Origin: G021776435 sp046756245
Lineage (GTDB): Bacteria; Pseudomonadota; Alphaproteobacteria; Caulobacterales; Parvularculaceae
Length of the DNA stretch: 58,887 nt
Direction: 5' to 3'
NCBI GenBank assembly: GCA_046756245.1
Contig: JBHHVZ010000005.1
Location: forward strand, 1 to 58,887
Every line of letters begins with the position of its first letter. Position 1 is the stretch's first letter. The notes under the pieces are model-generated. The model saw only the letters and a list, made by a program, of their open reading frames with translations. It had not been told where the DNA came from and searched no databases. The translations under genes and the position numbers were made by a program. Shown in pieces: positions 52,472 to 58,887 of the stretch.

Positions 52472-53263
52472 CTAGAGCGTCTGCACGCGTCGGCGGAGCG
52501 CGTGCAAAACTTCCCCAAGAGTTTTACGAAGCGCGCCGGCGCGGGCCTCGTCATAGATCCAGGGCGGGCGCTCCTGCATGTAGGCGCGCTGGGCGAGCTC
52601 CATCTGGATGGCGTGCACGCTCTCGACGGGGCGCCCATAACGACGCGTCGTCCAGCCGCCCTTGAACGGGCCGTCGAGTATCGCTTCGCCGGGACGCGCG
52701 GCTTCGCAGATCGAAACCGCCTCTTCGGCCAGCGCCGGCGCGCAACATTCGCCGTCAAAAGTTCCAATATTGAACACCGGCAATCGCCCTTCAAACAGGC
52801 GTGGGATTTCCGACCGGATGGAGTGACAGTCATAGAGAAGAACGACGCCGCAGCGCGCTTTGACTCTCTCAATTTGCGTGGCCAGCGCCGCGTGATAGGG
52901 CGCGTGATAGGCTTCAACCCGCTCGGCGATTTCATTCGCGTCTGGTTCCGCGCCGCCGCAATAGATCGAATTTCCATCGAAATCCGTAAGCGGACAAAGG
53001 TCTGTCGTCGCCTGGCCGGGATAAAGGCTGTCGCCGGCGGGGTCGCGATTGAGATCGATCACATAACGCGAGAAGCGCGCACGTACGACCGTCGCGTCGT
53101 CGAGCAATCCGTCGTAAAGGCGGTCCACACGCCAGTCGGTGTCGGCGATGGCGAGTCCCGTCTCATTAAGGCGCGCCTTGATGTGGGCGGGAATGTCGGT
53201 TCCGATATGCGGCTGGGCAAATATGACAGGCCCGGCGCCCTCGCTGATCTCGACCGGCGTCAT
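52472..53263 (-). CDS. hutG: N-formylglutamate deformylase HutG
   Basis: 263 residues. It hydrolyses N-formylglutamate, made by HutF, to glutamate and formate. Family segments are AQPHIGTDIPAHIKARL, YVIDLNRDP, LLYDCHSIRSEIP and FKGGWTTRRYGRP. The metal ligands probably include the His of QPHIG, the Asp/His of DCHS and an acidic residue near DTDW. The start overlaps the hutH stop as ATGA. Confidence 0.93.
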   Translation of the reverse strand: MTPVEISEGAGPVIFAQPHIGTDIPAHIKARLNETGLAIADTDWRVDRLYDGLLDDATVVRARFSRYVIDLNRDPAGDSLYPGQATTDLCPLTDFDGNSIYCGGAEPDANEIAERVEAYHAPYHAALATQIERVKARCGVVLLYDCHSIRSEIPRLFEGRLPVFNIGTFDGECCAPALAEEAVSICEAARPGEAILDGPFKGGWTTRRYGRPVESVHAIQMELAQRAYMQERPPWIYDEARAGALRKTLGEVLHALRRRVQTL

Positions 53264-54810
53264 GGCGCATCCGCGAGGGATGGAAAGTCAACCGCGCCGA
53301 CAGCAGCAACAACAGCGCCTGAGCGCGCCATCTCCGCCGCCGCCGCCATGTCGCCGGCGAGAACGCGGTCGTCTTCAAGCGTGGGAACGATCCTGCGCAG
53401 GGCGGCGATCACATTTTGAAGCGGCGGGCTGGTTTTCAAGGGCGCGCGCAACTCCACCCCTTGCGCGCCGGTCAGCAGTTCGACGCCGACGATCTTCGCG
53501 AGATTGTCGGTCATGTCCAGAAGCCTGCGGGCGCCGTGCGCAGCCATCGAGACATGGTCTTCCTGGCTGGCGGAAGTGGGCGTCGAGTCGACAGAGCTCG
53601 GGACGGCGCGCTGCTTGTTTTCCGACATCAGCGCCGCCGTCGTCACTTCTGCGATCATGAAGCCTGAGTTCAATCCGGGTCGCGGCGACAGAAAAGCCGG
53701 CAGGCCGAAATTGAGCGTCGGGTCGACGATGAGCGCTATGCGCCGCTGGGTGATCGAGCCGATCTCAGCGATCGCCAGCGCGACCTGATCGGCAGCGAAG
53801 GCGACCGGTTCAGCGTGGAAATTGCCCCCCGAAAGGATGGCGCCGTCCTCGGCGACGATCAGCGGATTGTCGGTCGCCGCATTCGCTTCGGTTTCCAGCG
53901 TGCGCGCCGCCGTCCGCAGTAGGTCGATCGCTGCGCCGGTGACCTGCGGCTGGCAGCGCACGCAATAGGGATCCTGCACGCGGTCGTCATTGTCGCGATG
54001 GGTTTCGCGGATTTCCGACCCCGTCATCAACGCCCTTATGGCGGCGGCGGCGTCAATCTGCCCCTTGTGGCCGCGCAAGGCGTGAATCTCGGGCCGGAAC
54101 GGCGCCGTCGAGCCCATAATGGCGTCGGTAGAAAGCGCGCCTGTAACCAGCGACGCGGCCGCCAGACGCCACGCCTCGAACAGACCTGCGAGCGACAGCG
54201 CCGTCGAAAACTGGGTGCCGTTGATAAGCGCCAGTCCTTCCTTAGGCCCGAGCGTAATCGGTTCGAGACCCGCGGCTTCAAGCGCGGCTGCGCCGGGCAG
54301 GCGGTCGCCGTTCACGTCGGCTTCGCCTTCGCCGATCATCACGGCGGACATATGGGCGAGCGGCGCGAGATCGCCCGAGGCGCCGACCGACCCCTGCGCC
54401 GGGATGACCGGCGTCACGTCTTCGGCCAGCATGTTTTCGAGAAGCTCGATCACGGTCCAGCGCACGCCGGACGCGCCGCGCCCGAGCGAAATGAGCTTCA
54501 GCGCCATCATCATCCGCGCGAGCGGGGACGAAAGCGCCGGTCCGACGCCGGCGCAATGCGAGCGAATGAGATTGCGCTGCAGCGTTTCAACATCGTCAGC
54601 CGAGATGCGCGTGCTGGCGAGCTTTCCGAAACCGGTGTTGACGCCGTAGACCGGCGCTTTTCCCCGGGCGGCTTCGCGGACAATCTCGACGGAATTTTCA
54701 ATCGCCCCGCGGCAGGCGGGATCGAGCCTGACGGCCGGCGTCCGCCAGTAAAGGCGTTCGAGTTCTTCGAGCGCCACCGCCCCCGGCGTCAGTGTCAGGG
54801 CTTCGGTCAT
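53260..54810 (-). CDS. hutH: Histidine ammonia-lyase HutH
   Basis: 516 residues. It deaminates histidine to urocanate. The MIO cofactor forms from Ala144-Ser145-Gly146 in GSVGASGDLAPLAHM. Active-site segments YGVNTGFGKLA and NLIRSHCAGVG are near 55-90, and QDPYCVRCQPQVTGA and SVDSTPTSASQEDHVSM follow. The ATG at 54810 overlaps the hutI stop as ATGA and has GGAGA upstream, so the ATG two codons earlier was rejected. Confidence 0.97.
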   Translation of the reverse strand: MTEALTLTPGAVALEELERLYWRTPAVRLDPACRGAIENSVEIVREAARGKAPVYGVNTGFGKLASTRISADDVETLQRNLIRSHCAGVGPALSSPLARMMMALKLISLGRGASGVRWTVIELLENMLAEDVTPVIPAQGSVGASGDLAPLAHMSAVMIGEGEADVNGDRLPGAAALEAAGLEPITLGPKEGLALINGTQFSTALSLAGLFEAWRLAAASLVTGALSTDAIMGSTAPFRPEIHALRGHKGQIDAAAAIRALMTGSEIRETHRDNDDRVQDPYCVRCQPQVTGAAIDLLRTAARTLETEANAATDNPLIVAEDGAILSGGNFHAEPVAFAADQVALAIAEIGSITQRRIALIVDPTLNFGLPAFLSPRPGLNSGFMIAEVTTAALMSENKQRAVPSSVDSTPTSASQEDHVSMAAHGARRLLDMTDNLAKIVGVELLTGAQGVELRAPLKTSPPLQNVIAALRRIVPTLEDDRVLAGDMAAAAEMARSGAVVAAVGAVDFPSLADAP

Positions 54811-56018
54811 CGCCATTCTCCGTCAGACGTTCCGCGCCAGATACGTTCTGCAAGCGGATTAACGCCGATATTGTGAATAATCGAGTCAATCGCCGGCGTG
54901 TCCCAGAACGCCAGATCGCACCAGGCGCCCGGTGCGATGACGCCGGCTTCGCCTTGAAGACCAAGCGCGGCGGCTGCGTTGCGCGTTGCGCCGGAGAACG
55001 TTTCCCCCGGCGTCAGGCCGAACAGAACGCAGGCCATATTCATCGCCGTCTGCAATGAGGCGAGGGGAGACGTGCCGGGATTGCAGTCGGTGGCGACGGC
55101 GATCGGAATATTCATCGCGCGCAACATATCGACCGGCGGTTTCTGTGTTTCGTTTAGAAAATAAAAAGCGCCCGGCAGCAACACCGCAACCGATCCAGCC
55201 GCCGCCATCGCCGATGCGCCCGCTTCGTCGAGATATTCCAGGTGATCGCAGGAGAGCGCGCCCATCTCTGCCGCCATTTTCGCGCCGTTGCAATTCGAAA
55301 GCTGCTCGGCGTGAAGCTTTACGGGAAGCCCGTGCGCGGCGGCGGCGCGAAACACCTGCGCCGCCTGTTCGGGCGTAAACGCGATCTTTTCGCAATAGGC
55401 GTCGACGGCGTCGGCGAGATCTTCTCCGGCGATAGCGGGGAGCTGGTCTTCGCAGACATTCTTGATGTAATCGTCGGCGATCCAGCTTTCTGGAATCGCA
55501 TGTGCGCCTAGAAACGTCGTTTTGACGGAAACTCTCTCGGTCTCGCCCAACCGGCGGGCGGCGCGCAGCATTTTGGCTTCGTTTTCCGCATCCAGTCCGT
55601 AACCGGACTTTATTTCGATGGTGGTGACGCCTTCGTCTTTGAGGGCGCGAAGGCGCGGCGCCGATGCCGCAATAAGCGCCTCTTCGCTTGCCGCGCGCAC
55701 GGCGTCGACAGTCGCGGCGATGCCGCCGCCCGCCGCGGCGATCTCTTCATAGCGCGCGCCCTCGAGGCGCATCCGCCACTCATCGGCGCGGTCGCCGGCG
55801 TAGACGAGATGCGTGTGACAGTCGATCAGCCCCGGTGTTGCGAGCCGGTTTTCGCCGTCGATCGTTTCAGCGGCTTCAGGCGCGCTGCTTTCGGGCCCGG
55901 TCCAGACGATGCTGCCGTTCTTAACGGCGATCGCCCAATGGGCGCGCCCTGCCGGGTTCTCGCCGGCTTGTGCGCCGGTCCAGACTCGAAGGTTTTTCCA
56001 GATCCGGTCAGCCTGCAT
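54807..56018 (-). CDS. hutI: Imidazolonepropionase HutI
   Basis: 403 residues of the amidohydrolase superfamily. It opens imidazolonepropionate to N-formiminoglutamate. Metal and substrate segments are LIDCHTHLVYAGDRADEW (near 78), IKSGYGLD, LHAEQLSNCNGA and SCDHLEYLDE, then VATDCNPGTSP. It is the first gene of the minus-strand hut operon. Its start is 65 bases from hutF across a palindromic operator. Confidence 0.96.
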   Translation of the reverse strand: MQADRIWKNLRVWTGAQAGENPAGRAHWAIAVKNGSIVWTGPESSAPEAAETIDGENRLATPGLIDCHTHLVYAGDRADEWRMRLEGARYEEIAAAGGGIAATVDAVRAASEEALIAASAPRLRALKDEGVTTIEIKSGYGLDAENEAKMLRAARRLGETERVSVKTTFLGAHAIPESWIADDYIKNVCEDQLPAIAGEDLADAVDAYCEKIAFTPEQAAQVFRAAAAHGLPVKLHAEQLSNCNGAKMAAEMGALSCDHLEYLDEAGASAMAAAGSVAVLLPGAFYFLNETQKPPVDMLRAMNIPIAVATDCNPGTSPLASLQTAMNMACVLFGLTPGETFSGATRNAAAALGLQGEAGVIAPGAWCDLAFWDTPAIDSIIHNIGVNPLAERIWRGTSDGEWR

Positions 56019-56046
56019 TTGTGCTTGCCGCCTGCGGGTGAAACAT

Positions 56047-56064
56047 AATATGTATAGACATATT
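56047..56064. promoter_or_regulatory. Palindromic HutC operator candidate
   Basis: AATATGT-ATAG-ACATATT is a perfect 7-base inverted repeat in the 65-base gap between divergent hutI and hutF. The TGTATAGACA core resembles known HutC sites (TGTATA-type palindromes). HutC is encoded downstream of hutF. One site in so small a gap can repress both directions, with urocanate as the probable inducer. Confidence 0.72.
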
Positions 56065-56083
56065 AAACGTCCGATTGGACCTC

Positions 56084-57442
56084 ATGCGCAAGCTGTTTTT
56101 TGAGAATGCGCTCCTGCCTGGCGGTTGGGCGCGCAATGTGGCGGTCGACATCGACGCCGCCGGCGCGATTGCAGCGGTCGAGGCGAATGCGGATGCGCGG
56201 GGTCTGGCTGCTGACGGAAAGATCGCGCTTCCGGGGCTCGCCAACCTTCACAGCCACGCCTTTCAGCGCGCCATGGCCGGGCTCGCCGAATTTCGCGGCG
56301 ACGGCGAGGACGATTTCTGGTCGTGGCGAACGGTTATGTACCGTTTCGCCGCTGATCTGTCCCCGGATCAATTGCAGGCGATAGCGGCGCAGGCCTATGC
56401 GGAGATGCTGGAATCCGGATTTACGGCGGTCGGGGAATTTCACTATCTCCATCATCAGCCGGACGGACGGCCCTATGCAGACCGGGCGGAAATGGCGGCG
56501 CGCCTCGCCGACGGCGCCGTCGAGGCGGGAGTTGGTTTGACTCTGACGCCGGTTTTTTACGCCCATGGCGATTTCGGCGGCGCGCCGGCGCATCCTGAGC
56601 AGCGACGTTTCATCAATGATATGGACGGCTTTTCAAAAATCATGGACGGCGCGGCGCGCGCCCTGTCGGCTTTGCCCGGCGCGGTGCTCGGCGTTGCGGC
56701 GCATTCGCTGCGGGCCGTTGCGCCTGAAGAGCTTGATGGATTGCTCAACGCCTGGCTCGGCGGGCCCGTGCATATCCATGCCGCCGAGCAGACGAAAGAA
56801 GTCGAGGCCTGCAGGGCGTGGAGCGGCAGGCGCCCGGTGGAATGGCTGCTCGATCATTGCAAGGTCGACGCGCGCTGGCAACTCGTGCACGCCACGCACA
56901 TGACTGACGCCGAAACCGATGCGGTTGCGCAGTCCGGCGCGGTCGTCGGGCTGTGCCCGATCACCGAAGCCAATCTCGGCGACGGCGTCTTCAACGGCGT
57001 GCGCTATTGCGCAGCGGGCGGGCGCTGGGGCGTCGGTTCGGACAGCCACATCCGCATCGACGCGGCCGAGGAATTGCGAAGCTTCGAATATTCTCAACGT
57101 TTGTTCTCCCGGGCGCGGAATGCCATCGCGGCGCCGGGCGCTTCCACCGGTCGGACTCTGTTCAACGCCGCCGCAAGCGGCGGCGCGCAGGCGCTCGGCC
57201 GCAAAACCGGCGCGCTCGTTCCCGGCCATGACGCCGACATCGTCGCGCTCGACGCCGGCCACCCGGTTTTCGCCGGCGGAAAAGACGATCAATGGCTTGA
57301 CGGCTGGATTTTCGCCGGCGGCAAAGACTGCGTTCAAAGCGTCTGGGCGCGCGGCCGCAAGGTCGTCGAAGGCGGCCGCCACATTGCGCGGGAGCGTATT
57401 GTCGGCCGATTTCGCGCCGCCATGAAGGAGCTTTGCACGTGA
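56084..57442 (+). CDS. hutF: Formimidoylglutamate deiminase HutF
   Basis: 452 residues of the amidohydrolase superfamily. It deiminates N-formiminoglutamate to N-formylglutamate, the substrate of HutG, giving the five-step histidine route. Metal sites: LANLHSHAFQRAMAG (near 60), HIHAAEQTKEVEAC (near 230), LVHATHMTDAE, and GSDSHIRIDAAEELR (near 320). The ATG at 56084 is preferred to a TTG at 56075. The stop overlaps hutC as GTGA. Confidence 0.95.
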   Translation: MRKLFFENALLPGGWARNVAVDIDAAGAIAAVEANADARGLAADGKIALPGLANLHSHAFQRAMAGLAEFRGDGEDDFWSWRTVMYRFAADLSPDQLQAIAAQAYAEMLESGFTAVGEFHYLHHQPDGRPYADRAEMAARLADGAVEAGVGLTLTPVFYAHGDFGGAPAHPEQRRFINDMDGFSKIMDGAARALSALPGAVLGVAAHSLRAVAPEELDGLLNAWLGGPVHIHAAEQTKEVEACRAWSGRRPVEWLLDHCKVDARWQLVHATHMTDAETDAVAQSGAVVGLCPITEANLGDGVFNGVRYCAAGGRWGVGSDSHIRIDAAEELRSFEYSQRLFSRARNAIAAPGASTGRTLFNAAASGGAQALGRKTGALVPGHDADIVALDAGHPVFAGGKDDQWLDGWIFAGGKDCVQSVWARGRKVVEGGRHIARERIVGRFRAAMKELCT

Positions 57443-58170
57443 CGGACGCATCCTCCCGCTACGCACGCGCGAGCTTGCGCCTCGACGGCGAAGGACCGCT
57501 TTACGCCCAGATCAGGCGCGCCATCGCCGCGCCGATCGTCGCCGGCGCATGGCGGCCGGGCGAAGCGATACCGTTTGAGCGCGATCTCTGCGCGCGCTTC
57601 AAGACCTCGCGAATGACAGTCAACCGCGCGCTGACAATGCTCGCCAATGACGGGCTCATTGTCAGGACCCGGCGCAAGGGATCGTTCGTGGCGCCGCAAC
57701 CCTCTCACCACGCCTCGTTCGAGATCGCCGACATTCGCGACGAAGTGGAAACCGAGGGCGGGCGTTACAGCTACGAACTTTTGACCCGCCGGCTCGAAAG
57801 CGGCGTGAGCGTCGGACTTGGCGACCGGACGCTCTATTTAGTATGCCGGCATTTGCGCGACGGCGCGCCGACGCTGCTTGAAGAACGCTGGATCGATCTC
57901 GCCGGCGCGCCGGCTGCGGTCGATCAGAACTTCGCCGACGAGCGGCCCAACGCCTGGCTCCTCCACAATGTGCCGTGGACGCGGGCCGAGCATCAGATGT
58001 CCGCCGTCAATGCAGCGGCGGCGGTCGCCCGGCTCCTTGATCTTGAATCGGGCGCGGCGTGTCTCGTTCTTGAGCGGCGGACCTGGCGCGACCGGACGCC
58101 CGTAACCTATGTGAAACTTACTTATGCGGGCCCCGCCCACAAGCTCGTCGGAACCTTCGAGCCCGCCTGA
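57439..58170 (+). CDS. hutC: Histidine utilisation repressor HutC (GntR family)
   Basis: 243 residues. The N-terminal GntR winged helix (16-80) has PLYAQIRRAIAAPIVAGAW and ARFKTSRMTVNRALTMLAND. The C-terminal UTRA domain (95-240) binds the effector, urocanate in known HutC proteins, and shows LLEERWIDL and VLERRTWRDRTPVTYVKLT. The GTG start overlaps the hutF stop, with AAGGAG seven bases upstream. It probably acts at the palindrome at 56047. Confidence 0.94.
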   Translation: MTDASSRYARASLRLDGEGPLYAQIRRAIAAPIVAGAWRPGEAIPFERDLCARFKTSRMTVNRALTMLANDGLIVRTRRKGSFVAPQPSHHASFEIADIRDEVETEGGRYSYELLTRRLESGVSVGLGDRTLYLVCRHLRDGAPTLLEERWIDLAGAPAAVDQNFADERPNAWLLHNVPWTRAEHQMSAVNAAAAVARLLDLESGAACLVLERRTWRDRTPVTYVKLTYAGPAHKLVGTFEPA

Positions 58171-58222
58171 GCGGCGCCGGCGCCGCAGCAGAGGAATGTC
58201 GGGAATCGGATAAACTCGCATC

Positions 58223-58887
58223 ATGATCACCGAACCTTTTCTCGTGATCGCATTCGGAGTCGTCCTTTACGGGCTGATCTCCCGACCGTTGTCGAATTCC
58301 GTCATCACCGCGCCAACCCTGTTCGTTCTGCTCGGCCTTGTCGCCGGCGGGGCCGGCTTCGGGATTGTGCGGATCGACGTCGAAAACGAAACGCTTGAGG
58401 GATTCGGCGAGCTGACGCTCGGTCTCATCCTGTTTTCCGATGCGGCCTGCACGAACACGCAGCGCCTTGCGCGCGAGCATTCGATGCCGTGGCGGCTGCT
58501 GTTTTTATCGCTGCCCGTGACGATCGTCTTCGGCGGGGCGGTCGCGATTTGGCTCTTTCCGGATCTTTCCTGGGCGGAAGCGGCATTGATCGCCGCGATC
58601 CTGGCGCCGACCGACGCCGCCCTCGGTTACGCAGTGGCGACAAGCCCGCATGTTCCTGACAGGATCCGTCAGGGTATTCTGGTCGAGTCCGGGCTAAACG
58701 ACGGGCTGGCGCTGCCGGCGGTGTTGCTGTTCGCAGCGCTGGCTTTCAGCGCCATGCCGGGCGAAACGCAAGGCGTTGGCTATTGGCTCGCTTTCGCCGT
58801 CAAGCAGGTCGTCATCGGCGCCGGCGTCGGGCTGCTCGCCGGCGGCGGGCTCGGGCGTCTCGCGCTCAGCGCCGATCGCAAAGGACT
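58223..58887 (+). CDS. Cation:proton antiporter (CPA family), 3' end outside window
   Basis: 221 codons are visible from ATG 58223 and the frame is open at the right edge. Membrane helices are regularly spaced from residue 5 on. ILAPTDAALGYAVATSP (near 132) and ILVESGLNDGLALP (near 155) are the conserved ion-binding segments of CPA1-type Na+/H+ exchangers. It follows hutC by 52 bases and does not appear related to histidine use. Confidence 0.88.
   Translation, partial: MITEPFLVIAFGVVLYGLISRPLSNSVITAPTLFVLLGLVAGGAGFGIVRIDVENETLEGFGELTLGLILFSDAACTNTQRLAREHSMPWRLLFLSLPVTIVFGGAVAIWLFPDLSWAEAALIAAILAPTDAALGYAVATSPHVPDRIRQGILVESGLNDGLALPAVLLFAALAFSAMPGETQGVGYWLAFAVKQVVIGAGVGLLAGGGLGRLALSADRKG

Overview
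The window is high-GC chromosomal DNA from an alphaproteobacterium. Pointers are a Shemin-type 5-aminolevulinate synthase (HemA) beside an FNR-type regulator, a complete hopanoid synthesis and transport locus, the five-step Hut pathway with HutF and HutG, and families of intergenic palindromes typical of Alphaproteobacteria. I cannot place it to genus. No rRNA, tRNA, CRISPR array, prophage or full-length transposase gene was found.

Layout. 1-1.8 kb: the start of a secreted c-type cytochrome fused to an outer-membrane beta-barrel (cut by the window edge), divergent from a pseudoazurin. 1.9-7.5 kb: tamB-tamA, the outer-membrane translocation and assembly module. 7.7-25.4 kb: a lipid region with a sulfotransferase, a paraoxonase-like lipoprotein and hpnA in one operon, then hpnB, hpnC-hpnD-hpnE, hpnG, hpnH, ispH, a YbjN-like protein, ispA, a DUF3800 gene, hpnM and hpnN. 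IspH and IspA supply C15 diphosphate, HpnC/D/E make squalene, HpnH/G extend hopene with the ribose of adenosine, and HpnN/M move hopanoids to the outer membrane. Squalene-hopene cyclase is not in the window. 25.5-31.1 kb: arginine succinyltransferase pathway genes astA, astD and astB with an M20 hydrolase in front. 31.1-34.1 kb: two lipoproteins flanking a 272-bp MITE-like element. 34.2-42.7 kb: Lrp regulator, leucine dehydrogenase, thiolase, glutaryl-CoA dehydrogenase, and a group of 2-hydroxyacid and 2-oxoacid enzymes.

43-50.7 kb is the most interesting part. hemA and an FNR-type [4Fe-4S] regulator lie divergent from a porin-cytochrome extracellular electron transfer operon: a NapC/NirT quinol dehydrogenase, a haem-binding ethylbenzene-dehydrogenase-type cytochrome, decahaem MtrA/DmsE and the outer-membrane barrel MtrB/PioB. 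No MtrC-like surface cytochrome follows. The napC gene is split by a 100-bp palindromic insertion (45866-45965) with 17-bp imperfect terminal inverted repeats and a TTA duplication. Removing 103 bp restores one continuous tetrahaem protein, so the inner-membrane entry point of this conduit looks recently broken. The napC tail and the mtrB N-terminus share an acidic Phe-Ser-Leu/Phe-Glu motif that may be a docking sequence.

50.8-58.2 kb: histidine utilisation, hutI-hutH-hutG-hutU on the minus strand and hutF-hutC on the plus strand, with a strong palindromic HutC operator candidate between them. The window ends inside a cation:proton antiporter gene.

A theme of the window is small palindromic elements touching coding sequence: one splits napC, one is read in frame inside hpnG, and two overlap gene ends (tamB and a metallopeptidase-like lipoprotein).
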